Source: Ophiura sarsii
Lineage: Eukaryota > Echinodermata > Ophiuroidea > Amphilepidida > Ophiuridae
Assembly: GCA_035610835.1 (NCBI GenBank)
Contig: CM069447.1
Location: 17,937,992 to 18,001,991, forward strand
Direction: 5' to 3'
Length of the DNA: 64,000 bases
Both the position numbers and the translations under genes were made by a program. Shown in pieces: positions 33,044 to 47,100 of the stretch. The number at the start of each line of letters is the position of its first letter. The stretch's first letter is position 1. Below the pieces are notes generated by a model. The model was not told where the DNA came from. It saw only the letters and a list, made by a program, of their open reading frames with translations, and searched no databases.

Positions 33044-36000
33044 CTGTGGATATATAAAGCAGGTCATTAGGTTCCATCGTCCAGTATAGTTTGAGCCAAG
33101 TTTCAAATATTGTCTGACCATGGTCTGACAGGGGCTGACATATTTAATTGGCTATCATGCTAGTATTTGTGTATGAACATGGTGTGAACATGGTGTGAAT
33201 GGGGTGATACATCCTGGAACAAGTCTGGAAAATCCGGAAAGGCACTGCTGTAAGGCCAACAAAAAAAAAAGGTTGACTTGCCCTTTCCGACCGACCCTAA
33301 TTTTTTTTTTTTTAAAGAAGCACATAACAATAAAGAAAGATCAAAACGCGTTTTTAAGTAGTATCTGCTCGTTTGAAAATCAAAAAAAAATTCAAAAAAT
33401 CAAAACAAAAAAATTCAATTTTTTTCTTCTTTAAAACGTATAATAATGTTTTATATCATATATATAATATAATATAAAGCAGTTTACCAACCCACGGTGT
33501 TTACAATCTATAATATAATACGGAGTTGCCCATTCCTGTCCTGAGATGTTCTCCCCTTTCCGCATCTTCGATTGACTTCAAATTTTCTGTGCGAGTGCGT
33601 ATGGGTCCCACGACGAACCAGTTTATGTTTGATTTTTAAAATTTGGGTTAGATTTCGTGAAATTCGAGGTTTTTTAGCCTGTTGCTACGGTATTGCTACG
33701 CACCGCGTATCGCGTATACGCTGAGCACGCCATGGCGATGGCCGGCGCACAACTCGCGTAATCGGGTGATTGTCGGCGCGCGCGTATTCAGGCGATTGCT
33801 TGCGCACGCGTAGTCAGGCGCCGATTGCCGGCGCACGCGTAATCGGGCGATACCGGAACACGCGTAGGTGCACACGCGTAGGTGCACACGCGTTAGTGGC
33901 GCAAAGCGTAGTTTGTTATGTGGTAGAGTAAAGGCGGCAAGCATCCGTTGCTCCATAGTGCAAACCCGATAGTACAAGACGGCATGATGAGACAACAACA
34001 AAAAGTCAATCATATAGCCAGGTATACAGGATTACAGGGACCCTTTGTAGGAATTGGGAGCAAGGCCGGCGCAAACCGTATAAGGCGCAAACCGTAGGCC
34101 TGCATTCAGGATAACATTATTGTGTAGTGACGGGGAAAATGATTTAATACGACAGTGCCTCAGTCCCATCGCGGACCCATCCACAATGCGGGCCACGGGC
34201 AGGGCGCGCTATATAAAAACATAGATAGGCCTATAAATAAACAAGGAACTGTTAGAGCAAAATATGCATGCAGAAATAGTCCTACTGGAGAAATAATTTA
34301 AGGTCAATAGGCCGAAAAATAAAATAAACGGATGGCTAACACTGAACTGGGTGGGTACAAGTGATCATGGTGAGAACCCGCCTCCCGCCAACTATGAAAG
34401 ACTTATCTGGATTATAAGGGTACACTGGGTACCTGGAGTATGGAATATTAAGGGTACCTGTGATAACTGGATTTTAAGGATGTATGGGGTAGGGCGGGGG
34501 CGTCCGCGAAGAGAGTTGTGAAATCTAGGCCTACACGTGTGTATGGACACATGGGGGTGGGAAGGCCTGTCTGGATTATAAGGGTACACTGGGTACCTGG
34601 AGTATGGAATATTAAGGGTACCTGTAATAACTGGATTTTAAGGATGTATGGGGTAGGGCCTACCAGAGTGGTTATTTCATGCCTTATTATGGGATATCTA
34701 ATAATATTTAGCGTTGCTGGGTAGGCCTTATTAAGATCCCTGGATTATTAAGAGCGCCGTGGCACCGATATTAGGATTAAGGGCACATGAGTATCAAGGA
34801 CCTCTTGCTATTGCACAATGGCCTATACGCTTTGATCATGTTGACGACTAACCGCACGCTATCTTCTATACCATGTATACACTATATGGGGTATGGGGTT
34901 GGTACTGCACATTTTGGGGGGTTTGTTTGTTTGTTTGTTTGTTTGTTTGTTTGTTTGTTTAAACCGTCGGTCCGTACGGACACACGCTTCGGGGTCCTGA
35001 AGGGACCAGGCTCAAGCAAAATGAAAATGCTCGGGCCAGGCTTAAAAAGCCTATATAAGCATGATGGCTGAATGAAATGAAAGTTAGAAAAGATGGAAGA
35101 AAAGCCTGAAGTAAAAAGAGCCACTTCCAACAAATGGAGTAACTATAACATTGTTTCCCTCCTAAATGGGGTATTGAAATTGGGTCCGAGATTCAAAGAT
35201 ATCACAAAACTCAATTCCTGTGAACAAATTCTATTTCAAATGAAATAAAATAATTCAGGGCTCTACAATTTTGAACTCATTATCTATGCCCATTTATCTA
35301 CAAATCATGAAGGTATCTAATTTAGATAATAATACTCATCTAGCGAGTGCCCGAGCGTAGCGAGGGTACGCCGCTAGTAGACAATATAACAAACAAATAT
35401 TAACAACCATCGGCGAATGTCCCAACGAAAAATAAGCAAGGACATTCACCGGCGGGGATTTGAACCCCGGTCTCCTGATTACTAGACAGGCGTCTTAACC
35501 ACTAGACAACCGATACTTACTGATAAACGGCAATTTGAATCAGTGGTAAGTGATTAAGCGACGGGGTTATACAATACACACAGCACGATAACATGAGACA
35601 TTTGGCCAAACACGGTAGGGATCACAAACGTGATGACAAGAGGAAACTGAATAAATAAATCATATAATAATGTTTTATATCATATATATAATATAATATA
35701 AAGCAGTTTACCAACCCACGGTGTTTACAATAGACAATATAACAAACACATATTAACAACCACCGGCGAATGTCCCAACGAAAAATAAGCAAGGACATTC
35801 ACCGGCGGGGATTTGAACACCCCGGTCTCCTTTAAAACGTGTTTTTGTGCAGTAAACTCTATTCAAAGGTAGAGCACTCTATTCAAAGGTAGAGCACTCT
35901 ATTCAAAGGTAGAGCACTCTATTCAAAGGTAGAGCACTCTATTCAAAGGTAGAGCACTCTATTCAAAGGTAGAGCACTCTATTCAAAGGTAGAGCACTCT

Positions 36001-39000
36001 ATTCAAAGGTAGAGCACTCTATTCAAAGGTAGAGCACTCTATTCAAAGGTAGAGCACTCTATTCAAAGGTAGAGCACTCTATTCAAAGGTAGAGCACTCT
36101 ATTCAAAGGTAGAGCACTCTATTCAAAGGTAGAGCACTCTATTCAAAGGTAGAGCACTCTATTCAAAGGTAGAGCATTCAAAGGTAGAGCACTCTATTCA
36201 AAGGTAGAGCACTCTATTCAAAGGTAGAGCACTCTATTCAAAGGTAGAGCACTCTATTCAAAGGTAGAGCACTCTATTCAAAGGTAGAGCACTCTATTCA
36301 AAGATAGAGCACTCTATTCAAAGGTAGAGCACTCTATTCAAAGGTAGAGCACTCTATTCAAAGGTAGAGCACTCTATTCAAAGGTAGAGCACTCTATTCA
36401 AAGGTAGTCTACCTAATGGCATAATGTCGATACATGATGATAATGTATGTATAAAGTCGAAAGTTTGATTAACTTGTATACACCGTCCTGCTTCGTGTTG
36501 TCGTGTCTCATTTCGTTCAATATATTATTTAACACTGCCGTATTCACTGTACAGCGAATACGGCGGGACGTTAAGGTCGGCCATGTTTAGTGACGTCATG
36601 CTTGGGATGGTTGTACTTGTCTAGGTATGTATGGAAAGAGGGGACCTCTAGCTATACCATGGTACCAAGATGGTACCCAAATAAGCATACTGTGCATCTC
36701 TGTTTAGATTCTTTTATGGTGGAGGTAATGCCCCCCCCCCCCCCCCCCCTCCCACTCCCCTAAGGTAGCAGTGTTATAAAAACGGTTCAGGAGGACGAGG
36801 GTTAAACAGGGGCATGTGGACATACCAGGATCAACATATACCACTGTACCCGCACGTTCCAATTTAAACCAGTTTGACGCCCCAAGAGAGGTCTCTCTCA
36901 AAATTATAGTTCTACCAGCAATACAGTGAATGATTCTTCTGCTATAATAAACCATATAATCGTTCATAGAAATAATGGTAACAGTTATTTTAATCCGATA
37001 TGTGTTTCGCATTGGTGTATAACTAGACGATATTGTGAGGGACATCTTTAATACGACCTTTCAGCAAAGTCCTGAGCATTATATTTGTGAAAGTGCGCGC
37101 ATAGCGTGTGAAATTTCTTACAATATACGCCACCCACTGCGGCGTATTCCCTACCTGTAGATCGTCAGTACATAACACTATTGGATTGCTGTCTAAATGT
37201 TCTTTGACGTATTTGAATAGTTCGCTGAGCTCCTTATAGTAGTATCCTTTGGGCATGGTACCATTGACTGGCATAGTCCGGAGGTCCATGTCCTGAATCC
37301 AACCGGCGAGCTTTTTGAACGACGGAAAGACCTGCAACGATATTCATTAACTATTTATACACTTCTACAGTGGTTAAGAACCAATCAGAAAGCTGGCAAT
37401 TATACGCGGAGTGCATTGAGAATGTAAAGTATTGTCTATCACGAGACATGCAGTGACCAAAACAGTGACGTAACCTCTCAGTCTCAGTTACTATTATGAT
37501 AATAATTGCAGTACATAAATGTGCGCGCATGGGTGTGACCGTGTGGTATCATAGCCTCCATCTTTTAAAAATGGCGGACCAAATCGAGGGACTGGGAAAA
37601 GTACACGGCAAAAAAGTGAACGGAATTGTCTTGAGAATCCACGACACTTCCGGTCTGCCCATGCGCAAGTCTGCCCGACAGCAACGTCAAAACTCCTGAT
37701 TGGGAATTTCAAACTGTAGCCGATTTCACGATCGTAACGTTTCGGTGTGTACATTATGCATGCATGAAAGATTGTTCATGTACGCCTGATGGACATAGGT
37801 TTTTAATGCATCAGAGGCTTTAATACCAAATTACCACTTAAAGGGGCGTGTACATCTCAAGTGTTTGTCTTGGACAAAAGTCACCTGACTCCCTATGTGT
37901 CTGAGTCTCCGTGTTTCCAAGTAATAATACCCATGGTGCAATAGATTTGCCGCGAATTTTAATCGATCAAACGTAATGGTGACATTTATTTACGAACGAA
38001 ATAGGTGTCTAGAATCGTTTAAAAAAATAGTGTTATGCATTATAATGAAATCAGAAATACAATCTCCTTCAGCATATAATCAACTTTTGGGCGATAACCC
38101 ATGATAAAAATGCACACCTATCGAAATATAAAGCATTTTAGCCTCCGATTTAAGAGATATTTGTATTTTGAACTCTATGTAATGTTTTTCTTCAAAACGT
38201 TTATGTATAGCCTTCATTGGCTCAAACGTCAAAGCGCCGGCTTCACAATCATGAGGTCCGTGGTTCGAATCCTCCGGATGGGGATGGGGTTTTCTTTTCT
38301 GTTTTGTTATTACACTGTTTGTTTTTATAAATTGACAGGATTGCTTATCGTTCGCTATATTTATTGAATGTTGATTGATACTTTTTTTCTTTTGCAATTT
38401 CCTGCGATAAAAAATGTCCTGTAAATATAATTGTGTTTACTACTCCTAGGCCTACATTGAATGGCCCCTAGCTAGTCTATGAACATGATCTGCAAAGGCC
38501 AATTGTTATGTAAATAAGAAGCCATTCGGCTCATGTCCTTGAATCGATTTTCCTATTTCCTACACCACCGAAACATTATTTCAATAATAATAATACAGGC
38601 ACATTAATTTGTATTACATAACGGCTGGCATTTACTTTACAAGTTTAGCTCAATCGATAATAACACACAACGAGTTTCTATTGTATTGGCCTGTTGCATA
38701 GGAGTAGGACAGTGTGGTGGTATACCGCGGTACATGTCACCTTTCATGATGCCATGCACACTAAAACAGTCAGTGGAAAATTAAAATGAAATCGTAAATA
38801 ATTCCACATTCCAAAATAAACTATAATGGAACAATAATGAATAATTATACGAAATGATAAACAATATCGAAAACTAATAAAACAAAATGTATATATATAA
38901 ACGATTAAAATAAAATGTCAAGCCGTGATAGGATTCGAACCCACGACCTCCGGTTTACTAGTCCAATGCTCTACCGCTGAGCCAACTATGCGCTATGACA

Positions 39001-40837
39001 AACAAAAGTAATATGGTTCAACATACCAATCTTCTCTAAATTAGATGTTTAAAATGCTTTATATTTCTTAATCTTTGCAGTTTTAAGATAGTTTCTCGCT
39101 CAAAAGTTGTTTATTTACTGTTAAAGAATGTAATTCTGATTTAAATGTAACGAATAACACTACTTTTTGAAACAATTCTAGAGATATTATATTTCGTTCG
39201 TACAGCATTTTGTCGATTTATGTGCACAACTTTTACGACTTAGTATTGCATCATGGGCTTTTTGCCGGGCACGCGAGGACTTGGGAGCGAAGCGAGTCAT
39301 GTGATTTTTGTCCAGGACAAACACTTGAGATGTACACGCCCCTTTAAGATAGAAATTACCTAGACATGGTATGGGGTCACATGAGGGTCACGTTTGGGTC
39401 AATTAAGGTCATATACATGACTTTGAAGGGGAAAACAGTTACACCGGGAAATGTGCATTTATTTAGCCATGCATACCATTGTTATTGGTCAAGATGCTTA
39501 TGACTTTAACATCTATTATACATTAAGCTTTCATTAAGCCTTCTGAGGAATTTTGAATTTTAAAAATAGGATATTTTTAACAGAAAATATGGACTATTTA
39601 GTAAAAATGGTAAATTTTATGTTTGACCAATACCTTGTTTGAAACTCATAACATAATTGGCCATGTTCGGCACAAAGCTCAAACGATTTAAACGATATAC
39701 AGGTAATTCTATTTGTAACAGGATATTTTGTCAATCTGGATTCTGATAGTCCAATTTTTTGTCTTCCAAACTAATTTTCAAATTTTCCCTCTTCAATTTT
39801 TTTTTTTTTTTTGAAATTGAGTGCACACACACATCACACACAATTGGAAGACAGAACATTTGAGGCCACTTCCCCTATACAAAACGTGTGTAGAGAGGGT
39901 GATTATCATTCCAGGTGTTGCCAGTTGGGCTTACAGTTTTGCCAAGGTTTTTAATTACAAGCCCAAATGGGCCAAAACAACAACAATGCCAGGCAAAAAA
40001 ACCCACATGTTTGACTTCCATTCAATATTAGCGCACTATTTCAAGCGGTTTACGTGTAGGTCCACATACAGTTTTGTCATGCAATGTATGTACGCTTTCA
40101 TGTCTCGGAGATGTATGCGAAAGTGTGCGTAATGTTGAAATGTCTGTGGCAAGTCTATGCATGCAGTACCAGTAGTCCAGCACAGAACAAAACAAATGCA
40201 ATCAATGCACAAACATCTGTTTTCTTTCATTCAATGTAAACATTTCAAGAAGCCGAAGACATCGGTCCAAATAAAGTTTGGTGATGCAACGCGTTCCTGT
40301 CTCCGAGACACGCAAGATTTTGCGTTTTATTCCGCTGCATAGTCCATAGAGTAACGTTGTAGCCAGTAGCCACATAGAACATTCTAATACCAATGGTGTT
40401 ATATCTGTCTGTTTCAAGTAAGGCAGGCTGCTTGCTTATTTGTTCTTCATTTCATGTTTCCATGATATACATAATGCACCCACCCAACAAGAGTTAATTT
40501 GTAGCCCAACTATTTTCTAAGACAATGATAAATAAAGCTCTAATTCAAACTGATGACACAATTGGGCTATAAGTATAATTTTTATAAACTGGCAACCTCA
40601 AGTTCTGCTGTGTGTGTGTTTGACCTCTTTAAAAACAGATTTGTATACAATACCAGCTAGTAGTCTTGTATTATATAACATTATATAACAGCTAGCTATA
40701 GAAAGCAAGCTGGCTGGCTGGCTGGCTGGCTGGCTATAGAACTATAGCAGGCAAGCTAGCTATATCATTACATGTCCCTATTTTTTTAAATTACGCACGT
40801 TTATGCATTACTCATTTTGATATGTGTGGGGTGTACG

Positions 40838-40869
<32 letters not shown>

Positions 40870-41107
40870 TATTCAGTGCGATCAGTAGTGGCGTACCCAG
40901 GGGGGCCGGTGCCACCCCAAAAAAATATCTCGGTGCGATTTTAACCATGCAATTTTTTTGACTGGTTACGCGGGCAACTTCATCGCTCCCCCCCCCCCCC
41001 CACCCACCCACCCATCAAGATTTCAGCTGCTGACGGGGAAATAATTGTGCAAGTTTTACGAAAAAATTGTCGGTACCATGCCTTTCGTCGGTACAACTAT
41101 GGTCGTG

Positions 41108-41187
<80 letters not shown>

Positions 41188-44100
41188 CCCCCCCCCCCCC
41201 CCCACCCCCGTTTCCAAAAGCTGGGTACGTCACTGGCGATCAGTAAGTGGATGATGCAGTGAAATCACTGCTTCGAGGAAGAGAAATAACCTATAGATGC
41301 GTGAGGACCCGTTGCATTGCTGATCCAGCGAAGGACAGGGAGGGCGCAGTGGAAAAGGGCCAGGGGTTTCTTTTTGGGGGGTGGGGGTCTGGTCAGTGGT
41401 ACCCATGAATTGCCCAGGCTTGTCGCAGACCATTTGTATGTGGAAGTTACTGCTTGTGTGATGTCAGCGAAGGTCAACAGGTTGCCCCATTTGTGATCCC
41501 ACAATGCAACAGAAGGATAATCAATGGCTTTTTTTTCTATTTGCGATAAACCTTGTGTTGTAAATGTGCCAATCGCGATCAATGCGCTGCATCGCACTAT
41601 CATCGCATTGTTGTCATAGTGATTTTGGTTGTACACTAGACTAAGGGCAAGGCAAAATAAAAAATAAACCTGTTTAGCGTCCCCTCCCGCTTCCTTTTTT
41701 GGGGTCCGCTTCAATTTTCTTTTCTTTTTTCTCTTTTTTCTCTTTATTTCAGTCAAAACTTTTTCAGGTTCGCAATGTTTATCGCTTACCAGGGCGGTTT
41801 TGTACGTAAAGTGGGGGGAAAATAAAACAAAAGGGCCTCTTCCTTCCTTTTTTGAAAAAAAACCTGATGCTAAACATGTTTTTATTTTTATTTTGCCTCT
41901 AGCCCAATTCAAGCTGCCTCAGCGTTGAAAGAACTAGTATGCTTGGGCCCAGATTTCAGATTTGATCAAACTTAGATCACAGAGAACTACTCGAGTATTT
42001 TGCTGGGCTCGGGAGTCGGGCTCTGGAGTCGGACTCGCGCAGTCCATTTATTAATACGGCCTACGGGCCAGATTTGAGAAAAAAACAGAAATAAGCTTAT
42101 TACTCAAATTCGGCAATGCCTGTAATGCAATGGGTTATTTTAACATAGATTTGGTAAGAAAAAAATATTATTCGTTTTCCAAGATGAAATTCCCACCTTA
42201 TTTCACCGAGTCTCGCAACACTCATTTCCCTATTCGTCGAAAGTTAATGATGACCGAATACACATCACTCATATTTGGATGCTGTCATGTACATCCGCGT
42301 GCCTATTTTTGCTTACCGTTTTCAAAATAGTATGATTTGTTGGTTATATAATCTTGACATATATCTCAATCATATTGCCGAATATCGTGCAATTTCAAGC
42401 CTATCTTCTTATTAAAATTGTGACTTCAATGTTAAAATCTACTTGTTTGAACCGAATTTCGTTATTACATATGCGGAGTCATTTGGTGGTGCGCCCTCAT
42501 CATTATTTATATTGACACGCGTGCCAGAATGTATGGGACAGGACTAGGCAACAATTATAATGACTTGATTCAGGCAATTTATTCCTTGCATGTAATAATT
42601 TAATTTTCTCTATTTTAATTCATGACACTGGGATAGGGCATGCATTAAAGCCCCCCCCCCCACACCACATACACACACCAATGCTACGGGGAATGCGGGG
42701 GGGGGGGGGCTAAACCAGGATGACTACTTTCTTTCCCTTTCTTTTTTCTCTTTCTAGCCTCAAATGTCCTTGTTTTTTCTTTAATGTTGAACAACAACAA
42801 ATTCTGACATTATTTGGGAATCATGAAGAATCCGGACTTTTTGTGGTCCATTTCGACACGAGAGCCTGTTTTGTCCTCTTTTGATTTCCACTACAAAATT
42901 AATATATATCAACTGTTGGTGATGTTTTATGAAGCAATATTTGTATGGGGCAAAGGAATTGTTCTGTTTGAGTGATTAATATGATACTCTCTTAAATTGC
43001 AGCCGTTCTGAAGTTTGGTGTGAGCTTTATCAATTGAAATACGCTGAGAGTGAAAACCATGTTTTCACTGATTTTCTTTATAATGTTATGCTATATCGGA
43101 ACGGATAAAGATATCTGGACGAAATTATCAGAGTAATTAGGAAACATGTTCCCTATTATATTGCAGGCCTTATACTTGAACTGTAATGTTGTTTTCATAT
43201 TGTTATTATTGTTTTCAAACACGGTATAAAATATATCTTTTTGGGACACCCTGAAGTACACGGTCGATCGGACGACAGCTAGGGTATGCAAACAACAGTT
43301 GATGTTCTCAATTTACAAATTGATTCACATTATTTATTTATTTGTATATAAAAAATTTAAAAAAAATAAAACATTTTAGACATAACATTAGACATTTCGC
43401 CTAAACGTCACTTATTTTCGCCAAACGACGTTTAAACAAAGGATGGAATAAACGATATTTTTCTCTTTCGCCTTAACGTCACATATAGGTACATACCTTC
43501 TACCTTTTAGACTAAACTCTAAAATGCTCAAATGATTACAATGAATGTGACAACCAGCTAACAATAAAAACAACCGTAACAAACTCATAGTGGTTGCTGC
43601 GATCTGTACTACACAGTTCAACAAAAATAAGTTCCCCTTTAGATTATGTCTGATTTTTTTGTCAACATCCTGGGATGTTGACATTTGAATTCAGATTTAG
43701 GTCTTTTGGTAGAGTCTATGAATTGCTTTCTCATGTATCTTTAATCAGTATTTGTACCCAGATGGCTTTAAAATGTATATTAGATATGGATATGAAAATA
43801 TGAACACATATGTTGTTACAATTGTGGAGAAATGGTTTATATAATATAAAACAAATGATAGAGTTTTGTAAAATCTGCGACATTCGTCGTGTTTAACTGA
43901 ATTTAGTGGATTTGCAAATAGAACGGCAACTTTATACAATTTTGCGAGCAGAGACGGTTACGCTGGTTCCCTGCACTGATGATCTTCCCACACACTGTCC
44001 GACACTAACTAATTACCGGGGTCCAAGTGTGATTATTATGGGATAACAACGTGGTGGAAAGAAAAGACGATGATTTCCACTCGATAGAAGGACGCTGGTT

Positions 44101-47100
44101 CTCAGTTTTAAATAATTATGGCTCCCAATTTACGATTCGTATTTAAAATCGGGAAATATTCGGTTCTTATCATTCTATCGAGTGGAAATTATCGTCTTCA
44201 GGTGGAAAAGCCGCGATTATGGGATGGATTTCTTTGAAGCTGCTATACTATTTTCCGAAGCTGGCGATGATAGCTGGGATGCAAATGTGTTAAATAAACC
44301 TTGAATCTGCTGCGCACAGAGTATATATGAGTCAGACGATGGAGGGTTCCAGAGAGAAAAGTGGGCCCAGCATAAAAACAAAGAGTTTTTGTTAAAATAC
44401 ATCATACACATGTCTAAATCTTCTTTTATCATATTTCCTTTGTCGTCTGTTAATTTCATTTTAGGATGTTGACCAGTTTTTTGTAAATACCTTGTTTAAA
44501 TAGTTACTCCATCGAAACGAGTGTTGGCACACATAATGTGCGTGTGCACAGCAACACTAGAAGGTGGTACAACTACGCAAGAGTTGTAATGCTTGAATGA
44601 GCACACATTGAATGGAGGAATACCTTAATTCAAAAGTTGCTAAATCGTCAGCCTGCTTCGATAATTGGCTAACTATTTTTTTGTAGTTTTTATGAAAAGT
44701 GAGTTAGGCAATTATCGAAGCAGGCTGACGATATGTTGAATAGCACCATGAATAGTACAGGTAAATTCCAACAGGAGCAGTTACTGTTGGATATATACCT
44801 TTAAGTGAAATGTGGCCTTTTATAGGCCTAACACGAGTTAATATGACCCATTTGAAACATTTTACATCATTATTACAATCTGCCTAACTCACAAGGCTGA
44901 CATTTATTAACACTTTTGATTGGTAATGTAATGAAGTCATGATTTATGCAAAAAGCTCAATTCGCTGAGTTAGGCAATTATCGAAGCATGCTGACGAAAT
45001 GATGTATTGAAGGAGAATGGTTAAGCAGCTTGAACCACGGTCTTGAACCAGGTCTTTGTTTGAACACCGCATTTGTCACCTTTTAAAAAAAGGTTTCCTT
45101 CAGTCAATATATGCTCAATCAAGCAAAGACCATGGTTCAAGTTGCTTAAAGGCTTATTATGTGATCTTTCCAGGGAACGCCCTCAACATCGAAAAAAAAT
45201 AGAAAGCAGATTTTCTTGCAGATTTACATTTCTGATCATAAATCATGCATACATTCCAAGTTACAGGGCGATACGATTCTTAATTACTTCAAAATCATGG
45301 TTTTAGAGTGAAAATAAACTGTCGGAATCCCGACAGTTTATATTTTCCACTCTAAATTCACTCTAAAACTATGATTTTGAGGTAATTAGGAATCGTATCG
45401 CTCTGTAACTTGGAATGTATGTATGATTTATGATCGGAAATGTAAATCTGCAAGAAAATCTACTTTCTAAAAAAAAATCATGAATAGAGGGCGCTCTCTG
45501 GAAAAGATCACATAATATGCCTTTAACCATCCTCCTTCAATACATCATTTGGCAACTTTTGAATTGAGGTTACAAGCATTACAACACCTGCGTATAGCTA
45601 TGTTGCTGTGCACACGTACATTATGTGTGCCATTAAAATATCAGGCATGATATAAAGGGGAACTTATTTTTGTTGAACTGTGTATATCGAGTTCGGTTGG
45701 TGGTTGGAATACTTGAAACAAGATACCTACTGCCTTTGCCAACGTAAAAATGCATATATGTACCTTCATAACAATTTTGAAAAATAAAGAAATTCATACG
45801 CTTATAACTTTTTTTAAAAGGTAGGATCACGATTTTCCATACCTTTTTCCGATTTCCCTACCTTTTCTCAAAATAAAGAAATACATAACGTCAGCCTGCT
45901 TCGATAATTGCTAACTCACTTTTCAGCAAAAGTGAGTTTTTTGCATAAATCATGACTTCATTACATTATGCACATGCTGTTATAATACCTAAGTCATTGA
46001 CCAATCAGAAGTGTTGATAAATGAAGAGCTTTGTTGCAAAAGAACCACCAGACCACTCCAACATGTTACTCATTTTGCATTATTGAATTTGCATTGACAA
46101 ATCCATGGAATTAATCCACTTATTGTATGGCTGTGTTGACTTCGATTAGTGCATCCATGCACGCCAATTGAGGCATCAATAATACAAGTCACATTCCACA
46201 TAATGAATATCCATCCATCAATAATGCAAAATGAGTAACAGGTACACAGGTAACAGGTTTCATACTTTTGTTGTTTTCTAAGAACTAGAAAAAATGAGTT
46301 AGGCAATTATCGAAGCAGGATGACGATAAGTACTCTTAAGGTGGAGGGGGTATCAAAAAGTTTTCGAAATCACCCAGAAGTGAAGGAGCCAGAAGCTTAA
46401 TTTTGATATGTGACCCTTCAGACATCTTTACAACGTCTCTGTGAAAAATCACACATTAGTCTCCCACTATTTATTACCTGTCCACAGACCGCCACTGTAG
46501 AGATCATCAGATTGACCGCCATTGATTGATTCATTACAAACAAGCTTGGTGACAACAATCGTATGGGTATCATGGGGTGTGCACAGATTGACCTCTAATG
46601 ACCCCTACATGACCTTTGACCCCTTTTTGTCAAAACTTTAAACTATTTATTGCTGTTTTAGGAATAACGCAATCTGAGGCAATCTGAGGATCAATCAATG
46701 GCGGTCAATCTGAGGATCTCTACAATGGCGGTCTATGGACAGGTAGTAAGTATTGGGAGAAATGTGTAACTTTGCAGAGTGACTTTGTAAAGATGTCTAA
46801 AGGATCACATATCAAAATGAATTTTCTGGCTCCTTCACTTCTGGGTGATTTCAAATCTGTTTTATACCCCCTCGTATATAACAAATTTGAAAAATAAAGA
46901 AATATATATATGCTGAGATTTTTTTTTAAAAGGTACCTCATAACTTTTCGCGATTTCCCTACTTTTTCTCAAAATAAAGAAATACATAAGAACAATGACG
47001 GTAGAGGGCGTTTTTTCAGAAAATGAAAAAATACATAAACATTTTGAAAAATAAAGAAATAGATGAGCTTAGACATTTAAAAAAAAGGTAAGATTTTGTC

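Larger units (their letters stand above)
37838..39347. mobile_element. 1.5 kb TTAA-flanked element carrying tRNA-like sequences
   Basis: TTAA at both ends is followed by AGGGGCGTGTACATCTCAAG and its inverse, with further pairing through TGTTTGTC. The length of 1510 bp is long for a MITE, but no transposase frame is visible. Two tRNA-like sequences lie inside in opposite orientations. It is in gene B intron 3. Confidence 0.75.
43610..45684. mobile_element. Nested foldback complex
   Basis: ACACAGTTCAACAAAAATAA (43611) pairs with 45665-45684, and GGCACACATAATGT (44525) with ACATTATGTGTGCC near 45620. AATTCAAAAGTTGC (about 44630) pairs with GCAACTTTTGAATT (about 45552), and ATGATGTATTGAAGGAG (about 45000) with 45527-45548. 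Inside lie copies of three other elements, given separately. The outer element was therefore invaded repeatedly. It is in gene B intron 3. Confidence 0.65.

Noticed and set aside
35861..36407. Regular array considered as a CRISPR
   Set aside because: There are no spacers between the 20 bp units; it is a plain minisatellite in animal-type DNA.
37572..37699. Short frame starting in an AAAATGGCGGACC context
   Set aside because: The 42-codon stretch has no family match and no convincing donor or acceptor to continue it. It could be a promoter-derived fragment but support is too weak.
41045..41262. Frames with long Cys-Leu-Pro-Ala or Gln-Ala-Gly-Arg runs
   Set aside because: They are translations of the (TGCC)n tract inside a hAT-type MITE.
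41265..41912. 215-codon minus-strand frame in gene B intron 3, considered as a gene
   Set aside because: No family motif, a Lys/Arg low-complexity stretch and a proline run that comes from a poly-G tract. It is kept only as a low-confidence note.
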